DNA of 64,000 bases. Source: Pararhodobacter zhoushanensis (GTDB lineage: Bacteria > Pseudomonadota > Alphaproteobacteria > Rhodobacterales > Rhodobacteraceae). Location: the NCBI RefSeq assembly GCF_003990445.1, contig NZ_REEZ01000001.1, forward strand, positions 124,001 through 188,000, written 5' to 3'. Of the stretch, positions 30,474-38,635 are shown piece after piece (the first letter of the stretch is position 1; the number at the start of each line of letters is the position of its first letter). The translations under genes and the position numbers were made by a program. Under the pieces are notes generated by a model. The model was given only the letters and a program-made list of their open reading frames with translations, had not been told where the DNA came from and ran no database searches.

Positions 30474-31616
30474 ATGCGTGTTCTCGCCCTCTTTTTGTGC
30501 CTTGCCTCGCCCGTTGGCGCGCAGGTCTGTGCGCCGCGCACGCTGCCTGCGGTGAATACCTGTTCGGGCCGTGCGCATGTCAGTCTGGCGATTATCGGCG
30601 ATGTGTTGGTGCATCAGGCTTTGGCCTGGCGCGGGTATGCGCGCGGATTCGATACGCTTTGGACCGCGGCGGTGCCACTGTTGCAGGGAGCCGATCTGGC
30701 GATCGCCAATCTGGAGGGGCCGGTCGCCGCTGGTTTCGCGCGCGGCGGACGGCGCGTGGCTGATCCGGGGCCGGTGTTTGATGACGAGGTTTATACCGAG
30801 TATCCGGTGTTCAACTATCACCCCATCCTGATTACGGCGTTGCGTGAGGCCGGGATCGACATCGTGACGACGGCGAACAACCACGCGCTGGACCGGGGTC
30901 CGGCGGGACTGGAGGCGACGCTGGATGCACTGGATGCGGGTGGCATGGCGCATGTCGGGTCGGTTCGCGGCGGCGAGGCGCGCTGGCAACCGCTGCGGTT
31001 GCGCACGCCGGTGGGCGTGGTCGCACTGATCGGGTGCAGCTTTTCCACCAACGGCCTTCCCGATCCGCGCGGTCAGGTGCCGCGCTGTTACGACGACCGG
31101 GCCGGGTTGCTGGCCACGGTGCGGGCAGAGGTCGCGCGCGGTGCCGGGGTGATGGTGTTCCCGCATTGGGGGCAAGAGTACACATTGCAGCCGGACGCTC
31201 AGCAGCGCAGTCTTGCCCGCGCGCTGGTACAGGCCGGGGCGATGGCGGTGATCGGCACGCATCCGCATGTGCCGCAGCCGTGGGAAATGCTCGACGGGCC
31301 GGTGGGCGTCGTTCCGGTGGTCTATTCGACCGGCAATTTCATCTCGGCCCAGACGGCGCTGGAGCAGGCAACCGCGCCACTGGTCTGGCTGGATCTCTGC
31401 GCCGGGGTCCAGGGCCCGCAGGTTGGCGGTGCTGGCTATCTGCCGCTGCAGATGGCGTTTGACGGCACAGATCCGCTGCTGGTCCGTCCGGGCACTGATC
31501 CGCGCGGGGCCGCGGGGCGCGCGCTGCTGACCCGCCTGATCCCGGGGCGCGATCTGAGTGCCGTGACCGACTGCACCAACCACCGCGCCGCGCCCGCGCT
31601 GCGCCAGGACCGATGA
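30474..31616 (+). CDS. CapA family protein, secreted metallophosphatase-like
   Basis: A 380-aa protein of the CapA/PgsA (poly-gamma-glutamate capsule) family, a calcineurin-like fold. Metal-site motifs are IIGDVLVHQ near residue 39, ANLEGPV near 77, NNHALDRGP near 135, HWGQEY near 230 and GTHPHVPQPWE near 260. The start at 30474 gives an immediate signal peptide (MRVLALFLCLASPVGAQ); a start at 30426 with AGGGAC upstream would add 16 residues and is possible. It could act on a surface polymer; the glutamate link to the preceding ligase gene is only suggestive. Confidence 0.75.
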   Translation: MRVLALFLCLASPVGAQVCAPRTLPAVNTCSGRAHVSLAIIGDVLVHQALAWRGYARGFDTLWTAAVPLLQGADLAIANLEGPVAAGFARGGRRVADPGPVFDDEVYTEYPVFNYHPILITALREAGIDIVTTANNHALDRGPAGLEATLDALDAGGMAHVGSVRGGEARWQPLRLRTPVGVVALIGCSFSTNGLPDPRGQVPRCYDDRAGLLATVRAEVARGAGVMVFPHWGQEYTLQPDAQQRSLARALVQAGAMAVIGTHPHVPQPWEMLDGPVGVVPVVYSTGNFISAQTALEQATAPLVWLDLCAGVQGPQVGGAGYLPLQMAFDGTDPLLVRPGTDPRGAAGRALLTRLIPGRDLSAVTDCTNHRAAPALRQDR

Positions 31617-31627
31617 AAGGCCCCCCG

Positions 31628-32617
31628 ATGACCGAAATGACCGCGCTTGCCTATGACCGAACCGGCCCCGCGCAGGAGGTGTTGACCCTGCGCACCCTGC
31701 CCCGGCCCGCGCCGGGCCCCGGTGAGGTGCTGGTGCGGGTCCGCGTGTCCTCGGCCAACCCGTCGGACGCCAAGACCCGCGCGGGTACGCGCGGACCGGC
31801 GCCTTTTGCGCTGATCATCCCGCATTCGGATGGCGCCGGCGTTGTCGAGGCTGTGGGCGACGGGGTCGATGCTGCGCGGATCGGCCAGCGCGTCTGGCTG
31901 TGGAACGCCGCCTTTCGCCGCCCTTTCGGCACCGCTGCCCAGTATGTCGCCCTGCCCGCCGCGCAGGCCGTCCCCTTGCCCGACACCGCGGCAGACGCCG
32001 CCGGGGCAATGATGGGCATCCCCGGCATGACAGCGCACCGCGCGCTGTTTGCCGATGGACCGATCACCGGGCAGGACGTGCTGGTGACCGGCGGTGCGGG
32101 CGCGGTTGGAGCCTATGCCGTACAGATGGCGCGGCTCGGTGGAGCCGGGCGGGTCATCGCGACCTGCTCGGCGGCAAAGGCCGGGCACGCGCGGGCGATG
32201 GGGGCGGATGCGGTGATCAACTACCGCGACCCGGACGCCGCCGCGCAGATCCTTGCGGCCAGTGGCGGTGGCGTGGACCGGATCGTCGAGGTCGAGTTTG
32301 GCGGCAACCTGCCCATTACCCGACAGGTTCTGCGCGAGAATGGCACGGTTGCCACCTATGGCTCGATGGCGGTGCCGGAACCCGCCTTGCCGTTTTATCC
32401 GATGATGTTCGCAAGCCAGACACTGCGGATGATCCTGGTCTATGTGCTGCCGCCAGTCGCGCGGTCCGCCGCGCTCGCCGACATCACCCGCTGGTTGGCC
32501 GCGGGAGCGCTGCAGCACCCGGTCGCAATGCACGTGCCGATGGCCGAGGGTTGGAAGGCGCATGAAGCCTGCGAGAACACCGCGCGTGTAGGTGGCGCGC
32601 TGATCGACATCGACTGA
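31628..32617 (+). CDS. NADPH:quinone reductase-like MDR protein
   Basis: A 329-aa zinc-independent medium-chain reductase, similar to quinone oxidoreductase. Seen: PHSDGAGVVEAVG near residue 60, GIPGMTAHRAL near 130 and VTGGAGAVGAYAVQMA near 154 (NADPH loop). The ATG at 31628 has GAAAGG upstream; an ATG at 31613 overlaps the CapA-like stop (ATGA). Not close in sequence to the reductase at 18924. Confidence 0.8.
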   Translation: MTEMTALAYDRTGPAQEVLTLRTLPRPAPGPGEVLVRVRVSSANPSDAKTRAGTRGPAPFALIIPHSDGAGVVEAVGDGVDAARIGQRVWLWNAAFRRPFGTAAQYVALPAAQAVPLPDTAADAAGAMMGIPGMTAHRALFADGPITGQDVLVTGGAGAVGAYAVQMARLGGAGRVIATCSAAKAGHARAMGADAVINYRDPDAAAQILAASGGGVDRIVEVEFGGNLPITRQVLRENGTVATYGSMAVPEPALPFYPMMFASQTLRMILVYVLPPVARSAALADITRWLAAGALQHPVAMHVPMAEGWKAHEACENTARVGGALIDID

Positions 32618-32634
32618 CCCCAAGGACGGCGTGG

Positions 32635-32649
32635 TTAACAAACCCTTAA
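32635..32649. promoter_or_regulatory. CtrA-type box (TTAA-N7-TTAA) attached to repeat copy E
   Basis: GGTTAACAAACCCTTAAC fits the CtrA consensus. It lies 17 bp past the stop of the reductase gene and abuts repeat copy E in the same arrangement as the box at 27364. Between two convergent genes a promoter role is unlikely. Confidence 0.4.
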
Positions 32650-32728
32650 CGCCCCTCTTTGCTCTGAAAATATCCTCGGGGGTGAATTCGGCGTTAGCCG
32701 AAGAGGGGGCTGAAGGCCCCCTTGCCCG
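32650..32728 (-). repeat. Dispersed GGATATTT-core hairpin element, copy E
   Basis: After the stop of the DUF4169 gene, the minus strand has a GGGGGC-type hairpin, a TTCGGC/GCCGAA hairpin, then TTCACCCCCGAGGATATTTT and CAGAGCAAAGAGGGG. The second hairpin is identical to that of copy A. Confidence 0.7.
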
Positions 32729-32746
32729 TCCACCACCGGAACGCCG

Positions 32747-32926
32747 CTACTCCTGCTCGCGCTGATGCCCGTCCAGTTCGCGCCGCGCCTTCTCAGTCCG
32801 CGCCGCCTCAAGTGAGGCCTGCGCCTTGCTCACCCCGTGCTTGGCCGCCGAGACCGCACCCTGCGCCCTGCCCTCGTCGCGCGCGGCCTGTTTGCGGCGG
32901 GTGCGCAGGTTGATCACCTTGGCCAT
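32747..32926 (-). CDS. DUF4169 family small protein
   Basis: A 59-aa very basic and helical protein beginning MAKVINLRTRRKQAARDE and ending EKARRELDGHQREQE. This matches the DUF4169 family, which I recall as common and short in Rhodobacterales; function unknown. Its ATG overlaps the stop of the metalloprotease gene (TAATG), so it is translated as the second gene of that operon. Confidence 0.8.
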   Translation of the reverse strand: MAKVINLRTRRKQAARDEGRAQGAVSAAKHGVSKAQASLEAARTEKARRELDGHQREQE

Positions 32927-33825
32927 TAAAGGCTCGCCGCGCGGAAGGTGTCACATTGCGCCGGGTCGCCCGCGCGGTAGCCGGCAAAGAACCAGTTCTG
33001 GCGCTGCTCGGAGGTGCCATGCGTGAAGCTGTCAGGCACCACGCGCCCGCCCGCTGCCCGTTGCAGCGCGTCGTCGCCGATGCGCGCGGCTGTGGCCAGC
33101 GCCTGCCGTATGTCAGCCTCGGTCACCGCCAGTCGGTCGGCGGCGTTATGCGCCCAGACCCCAGCGTAGCAGTCGGCCTGCAATTCGATGCGCACCGACA
33201 GCGCGTTCGACTCGCGCTCGCTGGCGCGTTCGCGCTGGGCGTTGACCTGACCCAGTATGCCGGTCAGGTTTTGGACGTGATGCGCGACCTCATGGGCGAT
33301 GACATAGGCATTGGCGAATTCGCCGCCCGCGTTCAGCTGCTGCTCCATGACGCGGAAGAAATCGGTGTCCAGATACACCTTGCGGTCACCGGGGCAATAG
33401 AATGGCCCCATCGCCGATTGCGCCATGCCGCAGGCCGAGGTCGTGCCGCCTTGATACAGCACCAGCGTCGTCGGCGTATAGCGCTGGCCCGAGCTCTGGA
33501 AGATCCCGGTCCATACCTGTTCGGTCTCGGCCAGAATGGTGGCGACAAAGGCCTCCTGATCGTCGTCAATGGTGTTGGGGCCGCTTTGTTGCGGCGCGCT
33601 GGCGACCGGACCGCTTCCCGAACCACCGACCAGGCCCGACACGTCCACACCGAAATAAGCGCCGATCAGCAGGACGATGATCGTGGCACCAATGCCCAGC
33701 CCACCGCCGCGTCGACCACCGCCGCCGCCGATACGGATGCCCGGCAACCCGCCCGAACGGCGTCCACCGCCTGAGCGGCGACGGTCTTCGATGTTGCTGC
33801 TGGTTCTCTTGCCGCGCCACTGCAT
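32926..33825 (-). CDS. Neutral zinc metallopeptidase (YpfJ family)
   Basis: A 299-aa membrane-anchored protease-like protein. The cytosolic N-terminus (about 45 residues) is extremely Gly/Arg-rich; one TM helix follows near residues 45-62; then comes the large domain with the zinc motif HEVAHH near 178 and the CYAGVWAH block near 222. YpfJ-type proteins have unknown substrates. Start 33825 is chosen for GGAGAG upstream and the conserved MQWRGKR beginning. Confidence 0.88.
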   Translation of the reverse strand: MQWRGKRTSSNIEDRRRSGGGRRSGGLPGIRIGGGGGRRGGGLGIGATIIVLLIGAYFGVDVSGLVGGSGSGPVASAPQQSGPNTIDDDQEAFVATILAETEQVWTGIFQSSGQRYTPTTLVLYQGGTTSACGMAQSAMGPFYCPGDRKVYLDTDFFRVMEQQLNAGGEFANAYVIAHEVAHHVQNLTGILGQVNAQRERASERESNALSVRIELQADCYAGVWAHNAADRLAVTEADIRQALATAARIGDDALQRAAGGRVVPDSFTHGTSEQRQNWFFAGYRAGDPAQCDTFRAASL

Positions 33826-33914
33826 GATCGGTCTCTCCACACTGCGGGGGTCATGTTGCCGCAGCCCCGGTGAATGTCAAACGCCGGGACAGGCCCCCGG
33901 GTTCCCGGCGACGC

Positions 33915-33942
33915 AAAAAGGGCGGCCCCATGGACCGCCCTT
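33915..33942 (-). terminator. Intrinsic terminator of fumC
   Basis: On the minus strand AAGGGCGG and CCGCCCTT enclose a 9-nt loop and are followed by more T. It begins 20 nt after the fumC stop. Confidence 0.8.
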
Positions 33943-33961
33943 CGCTGTCATTCGCGTCAGA

Positions 33962-35356
33962 TCAGCCCTTGGGGCCGATCATATCCTCGGGCCGGACGAT
34001 CCGGTCGAAGGTTTCGGCATCGACGAAGCCCAGAGCGATGGCTTCCTCTTTCAGCGTGGTGCCGTTCTTGTGCGCGGTCTTGGCGACTTTGGTGGCGTTG
34101 TCATAGCCGATGGTCGGCGCCAGTGCCGTCACCAGCATCAGCGATTCCTTCATCAGCTTGTCGATGCGCGCGATATTGGCCTGCGTGCCCACCACCATAT
34201 TGTCGGTGAAGGCCGACGCCGAGTCGCCCAGCAACTGCATGGATTGCAGCACGTTGTAGCTCATCATCGGGTTATAGACGTTCAGCTCGAAATGGCCTTG
34301 GCTGCCGGCAAAACCGACCGCCGCGTCATTGCCCATCACATGCGCGCAGACCATGGTCAGCGCCTCGGCCTGCGTCGGGTTCACCTTGCCCGGCATGATC
34401 GATGAGCCGGGCTCGTTCTCCGGCAGGATCAATTCGCCCAGACCCGAGCGCGGGCCCGAGCCCAGAAGGCGCATGTCGTTGGCGATCTTGAACAGCGAGG
34501 CGGCAACGGTTTTCAGCGCGCCCGAGAACATGACCATCGCGTCATGGGCGGCCAGCGCCTCGAACTTGTTGGGGGCGGTGACGAAGGGCAGATCCGTGAT
34601 CTGCGCCATATTCCGGGCGACCATCTCGGCCCAGCCCTTTTGCGTGTTCAGCCCGGTGCCGACCGCCGTGCCGCCCTGCGCCAGCTCATAGATGTCACCA
34701 AGGCAGGCTTCGACCCGCTCGATGCCCTTCTTGACCTGATGGGTATAGCCACCGAATTCCTGACCCAGCGTCAGAGGGGTCGCATCCTGCGTGTGGGTGC
34801 GGCCGATCTTGATGATATCCTTGAACTCTTCGGACTTGGCAGCCAGCGCGTCGTGCAGTTTGTGCAGCCCCGGCAGCAGCACATCGCGCGCCTGCATGGC
34901 GATGGCGACATGCATCGCGGTCGGGAAGGTGTCGTTCGAGGACTGCCCCATGTTGCAATGGTCATTCGGGTGGACGGGCTTTTTCGAGCCCATCTCGCCG
35001 CCCAGCATCTCGATCGCGCGGTTCGAGATGACCTCGTTGGCGTTCATGTTCGACTGGGTGCCCGAGCCGGTCTGCCAGACGACCAACGGGAAGTTGTCGT
35101 CGAACTTGCCGTCGATCACTTCGCCAGCGGCCTCGATGATCGTGTCGGCGATGCGGGCGTCCATCGTGCCCAGTTCCTTGTTGGCCATCGCGCAGGCCTT
35201 TTTCACCACGCCCAAAGCGCGGATGATCGGAACCGGCTGACGCTCCCAGCCGATCGGAAAGTTCAGGATCGAGCGCTGGGTCTGCGCGCCCCAGTATTTG
35301 TCGGCGGGAACTTCCAGCGGACCGAAGCTGTCGGTCTCGGTGCGGGTGGCGGTCAT
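33962..35356 (-). CDS. fumC: Fumarate hydratase class II
   Basis: A 464-aa iron-independent fumarase of the TCA cycle interconverting fumarate and malate. Seen: [12 protein letters not shown] near residue 133, [11 protein letters not shown] near 231 and the superfamily signature [13 protein letters not shown] near 319. The start at 35356 has AGGAG about 10 nt upstream and places SFGPLEVP at the usual distance. Single gene with its own terminator. Confidence 0.95.
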   Translation of the reverse strand: MTATRTETDSFGPLEVPADKYWGAQTQRSILNFPIGWERQPVPIIRALGVVKKACAMANKELGTMDARIADTIIEAAGEVIDGKFDDNFPLVVWQTGSGTQSNMNANEVISNRAIEMLGGEMGSKKPVHPNDHCNMGQSSNDTFPTAMHVAIAMQARDVLLPGLHKLHDALAAKSEEFKDIIKIGRTHTQDATPLTLGQEFGGYTHQVKKGIERVEACLGDIYELAQGGTAVGTGLNTQKGWAEMVARNMAQITDLPFVTAPNKFEALAAHDAMVMFSGALKTVAASLFKIANDMRLLGSGPRSGLGELILPENEPGSSIMPGKVNPTQAEALTMVCAHVMGNDAAVGFAGSQGHFELNVYNPMMSYNVLQSMQLLGDSASAFTDNMVVGTQANIARIDKLMKESLMLVTALAPTIGYDNATKVAKTAHKNGTTLKEEAIALGFVDAETFDRIVRPEDMIGPKG

Positions 35357-35605
35357 GGCGGCACTCTCCTGCATGGGTTTGCGCCCTCTTAGCCAGAGCG
35401 CGCGGGAAAATCAATCGGCATACCTTTGTATGCAAACCCTTGAAACGCCTCGGCTGCTTCTTGCCGTCAAGTCCCCTGCGATCACCATGTGTTGAGACTG
35501 CATCACAGTTGGGGCGGCCCTGTTGCCTGAATCGGCGGATTGTTGCAACGTGGCAAAAATATGCCCTGCCCTGTGCGGGGAAACCCGATTTTCAGGAGCA
35601 ATACA

Positions 35606-37351
35606 TTGATCACGACAGACTTCCTGGCCCGCCTGGGCGCTGCTGCAACCGTTGCGGCGCTGGGCTTGGGGGCCACGATTCTGCCTGCTGCGGCCGACAC
35701 GATGGCCCCCTGGTATGCACCCGCCGCAACCCGCGCCGCGCAATTTGCCGATTTCCGCGAAGATTACCGTCGCACCGTTGTCGAATTTCAACCCTTCCGC
35801 GCCGAACTGACCGGCATTGCCGCCGATGGCACGCCGCTACGCCTGACCTCGCTGAACCCCTATGTGAACGCGTGGTTCGTGCTGGAAACCGGCGAGGGCC
35901 GCAATGCGCGCTCGTGGCATCTGGAGAACGCCGCGCCCGAGCTGTTCACGGTCTCGCTGGCCACGGACGGGCGCGCGCTGGTGATCGAAAGCGAAGCGGG
36001 CACTGTGACCTGCGCTCCCTGGGAGGGGGATCTGCAAACCGCACGCGACAGCGGTCTTCCCTATTCGCCGATCTGCGAACAGCGGATGTTCTTGCGCAAC
36101 CGCGGCTCGGGCAGCCGCACGACGCGTGAGGCTGTGACCGAATTCCTGCGCGATTACGTACCTTTTGGCGAGAGCCTGATCAACGTGATCAAGGACACGC
36201 TGTATGAGGACGCCTATCTCACCACCGCGCAGACCATGGATGCGGCCGAAGCCGGCTCGGTGGTCAACGCGCTGGGTCAGGCCGACTTGCGCTCGCATCC
36301 GGTGATGCGCTCGAACCTGCGGGTCGATCTGGTCGGTGCCGAAAGCACGCAGATGGAGGCGGGGGCCTGGTACGCCGTGCAGAACGCGCCGGGCATCTAC
36401 GCCAGCGTCGTGCAGCCCGGCATGGTCAGCCAGGACGTGCTGGCGGTACCGGGGGCGAACGGGATGGACGGGGTCGAGAACCGCTCGGACGTGCATATGT
36501 GGGCCTTCGACATGTCGCGCTTCGATCTGCGCTACGAGATCGGCACCTCGCACCCCGAGGTCGACTGGTCGCCCCGCCCTTCCGGCGCAGGCCGCGACTA
36601 TAACCTGCCCGGGCCGGATGGCTTTGGCACGGTCGAGCCGCTGCAGATGACCGGCATGATGAACCCGGTGTTCATGGACCGACTGGCCGGGATCTTCGCC
36701 GGGGGCTTCAAACGCGACCACGGCGCGTGGCGGCTGACGGATTACGCCTATACCAACCACGGCCACCATTATGGTTTCGTGGTGAATGGCGTGGTGCTGT
36801 CGCGCCTTCAGCCGGGTCTGGCGACGCTCTATGTGCTGCAGGACGGCACGGTGCATATGGACATCTGGTCCGAGCAGCTGGATTTCATGCTGCCCCATAT
36901 CCGCTTTGCCCGCCAGAACGGCACGCCGCTGGTCGAGCGCAACGCTGACGGCGTGGGCGTTCCGGGCAGTCAGGTCCGTAGCTGGATGGGCGGCAACTGG
37001 TCGGGCAGCGCCGAGGCGCAACTGCGCACCCTGCGCTCGGGCGTGTGCATGCGCACGGTCGATGACCGGCAGTTCCTGATCTATGCGGTGTTCATGTCGG
37101 CGACCCCCTCGGCCATGACCCGGGTGTTTCAGGCCTATCACTGCGACATGGCGATGCTGCTCGACATGAACTCGCTCGACCTGACCTATTCGGCGATCTA
37201 CCCGCGCGAACCGGGGTCCGAGGACTTCTCGATCGTGCATCTGGACCGCCGCATGGCCGAAAGCGACTCGCGCCACCGCGATGGCACGCCGATGGGCCGC
37301 TTCATCGAGTTTTCAGACAACCGCGACTTCTTCTACCTGCTCCGCCGCTGA
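35606..37351 (+). CDS. Secreted protein with possible phosphodiester glycosidase-like fold
   Basis: A 581-aa exported protein not firmly recognised. A TTG start at 35606 is supported by AGGAG 7 nt upstream and by a signal peptide that then starts at residue 1 and ends near ILPAAA-DT. The middle region (about 320-480) has a GGFKRDHGAWRL, HHYGFVVNGVVLSRL and VLQDGTVHMDIW succession that recalls NAGPA/DUF2233 phosphodiester glycosidases (a Gly-Gly-Phe, a reading 'vvnG' strand and a 'dG.v.....W' strand). It has few Cys. The next gene begins 13 nt after the stop, so the pair is an operon. Confidence 0.5.
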   Translation: MITTDFLARLGAAATVAALGLGATILPAAADTMAPWYAPAATRAAQFADFREDYRRTVVEFQPFRAELTGIAADGTPLRLTSLNPYVNAWFVLETGEGRNARSWHLENAAPELFTVSLATDGRALVIESEAGTVTCAPWEGDLQTARDSGLPYSPICEQRMFLRNRGSGSRTTREAVTEFLRDYVPFGESLINVIKDTLYEDAYLTTAQTMDAAEAGSVVNALGQADLRSHPVMRSNLRVDLVGAESTQMEAGAWYAVQNAPGIYASVVQPGMVSQDVLAVPGANGMDGVENRSDVHMWAFDMSRFDLRYEIGTSHPEVDWSPRPSGAGRDYNLPGPDGFGTVEPLQMTGMMNPVFMDRLAGIFAGGFKRDHGAWRLTDYAYTNHGHHYGFVVNGVVLSRLQPGLATLYVLQDGTVHMDIWSEQLDFMLPHIRFARQNGTPLVERNADGVGVPGSQVRSWMGGNWSGSAEAQLRTLRSGVCMRTVDDRQFLIYAVFMSATPSAMTRVFQAYHCDMAMLLDMNSLDLTYSAIYPREPGSEDFSIVHLDRRMAESDSRHRDGTPMGRFIEFSDNRDFFYLLRR

Positions 37352-37364
37352 GAGGGACAACGCT

Positions 37365-38357
37365 ATGAAACCGCTGGTCAAACTGGCACTGGCTCTGGGT
37401 CTTGCCCTGACGCCCGTGATGGCCTCTGCGCAAAGTCTGGCGCAGAATAACGAAACGATGTTCGCCGAGATGCAGCAGTGGCGCGGGCTGTCCGGCGCGA
37501 CGTTGGACCGCATCCGCGCGATCTTCGCGCAGTCCAACATCATGGGTCAGGGCAACCCGGCCGTGACCCGCCACCCGATGACGCCCGAGCAGGCCGCGCA
37601 GCGGCAGGGTGGCACCGTGGACTCGGTGCGCCGCGCGTATCGCAACGCCCGGTTTGAGCGGATCTGCGGCCACCCCTATGAGGTGCCGCTCTACAACCCC
37701 GAGACAGAGACGCCCGAAGACGCCCGCGTCTGCGCCTTCATGTTTGAATATCCCAACGTGCCGCTGGCCTATCCCGTGACATGGGTGCGCGCCGATCAGG
37801 TGGTTGCCTTGTGCGCCGCCGAAGGCGCGCGCATTGGCGATGCGCATGAATGGGAAGGCGCTGCCGCCGGCCAGCTTCTGCCGCCGGACTACCAGTTCCA
37901 GCTGGGCAGCCAGCAGGCGATGCGCGCCTGGCACAACCGGCATTACGCCAACCAGTCGAACGTCTTCTCGATCGGCCAATGGCGCTCGGGCGTCTGCGCG
38001 ACGGGAAGCTCCAAGACGCCGGGCTGCAATGGGGGCTCGTTCTCGGGCTGCGGGTCGAACACCTATCCGGCGGGCAGCTTTCCACAATGCCACTCGCCGC
38101 TGGGGGTCTATGACATCGATGGCAACGCCGCCGAACACATGAACCTGCCGCTGGCCGAGGATCAGATGGCCTCGCGCGGGTCGACCACGCTGGGCGTGAC
38201 CGAGATGAAGGGGTCGTGGTTCATCTGGGATCAGGTTCGCGCGCATGAGCACTGGGCCCGCTGGCGCGCCCCGTTCTGGCATGGCACGCGGGTGCTGTCG
38301 CGCTCGAGCCATGCGAATTATCACCTCGGCTTCCGCTGCTTTCGCGACATTCGGTGA
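37365..38357 (+). CDS. Secreted SUMF1/FGE-like domain protein
   Basis: A 330-aa protein with a signal peptide (residues 1-22, PVMASA-Q). The rest has the formylglycine-generating-enzyme fold markers: YPVTWVRADQVVALCAAEGARI..AHEWEGAA, the GVYDIDGNAAEHMNL block near 246, and NYHLGFRCFRDIR at the end. The catalytic Cys pair of true FGE, normally a CxxxxC shortly before LGFR, is absent, so sulfatase activation is unlikely. A Cys-rich insert of four Cys at about 207-230 suggests disulfides. GAGAGGGA precedes the ATG. Coupled to the preceding secreted protein. Confidence 0.7.
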   Translation: MKPLVKLALALGLALTPVMASAQSLAQNNETMFAEMQQWRGLSGATLDRIRAIFAQSNIMGQGNPAVTRHPMTPEQAAQRQGGTVDSVRRAYRNARFERICGHPYEVPLYNPETETPEDARVCAFMFEYPNVPLAYPVTWVRADQVVALCAAEGARIGDAHEWEGAAAGQLLPPDYQFQLGSQQAMRAWHNRHYANQSNVFSIGQWRSGVCATGSSKTPGCNGGSFSGCGSNTYPAGSFPQCHSPLGVYDIDGNAAEHMNLPLAEDQMASRGSTTLGVTEMKGSWFIWDQVRAHEHWARWRAPFWHGTRVLSRSSHANYHLGFRCFRDIR

Positions 38358-38423
38358 GCCTGCAACTGCGGCGCTCGGGGGCATCGAGCCCCTTCGCGCC
38401 GCATGGGCTGCCGCCCAAACCCG

Positions 38424-38490
38424 CTTGAAGGGGGGCGCACGCGCCCCCCTTCAAAATCCCCCCGTGGATATTTTCAGACAGAAAATGAAG
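38424..38490 (+). repeat. Dispersed GGATATTT-core hairpin element, copy F1
   Basis: A 14-bp stem (38425-38454, TTGAAGGGGGGCGC arms) is followed by AATCCCCCCGTGGATATTTT and CAGACAGAAAATGAAG. It lies 67 nt past the SUMF-like gene and faces copy F2. Confidence 0.72.
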
Positions 38491-38508
38491 CAGGGTTACC
38501 GAAGTCTT

Positions 38509-38582
38509 ATCATCTGTCTTTAAATATCCTGGGGGGTGAATTGGCCGTCAGGCCAAGAGGGGGGCAAGGCCCCCCTGCCCGG
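38509..38582 (-). repeat. Dispersed GGATATTT-core hairpin element, copy F2
   Basis: On the minus strand, past the DUF1989 gene, come a GGGGGGC/GCCCCCC-type hairpin, a TTGGCC/GGCCAA hairpin, CACCCCCCAGGATATTTAAA and GACAGATGATAAG. With F1 it fills most of the 278-bp convergent gap, which holds no gene. Confidence 0.72.
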
Positions 38583-38635
38583 TCGCGTGAGGGCGCGGCG
38601 GCGACAGCCGACAGGGGCCGAGGGCGAAACCCCGC

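Noticed and set aside
37365-38357. Active formylglycine-generating enzyme
   Set aside because: The Cys pair needed for catalysis is missing and no sulfatase gene is in the window.
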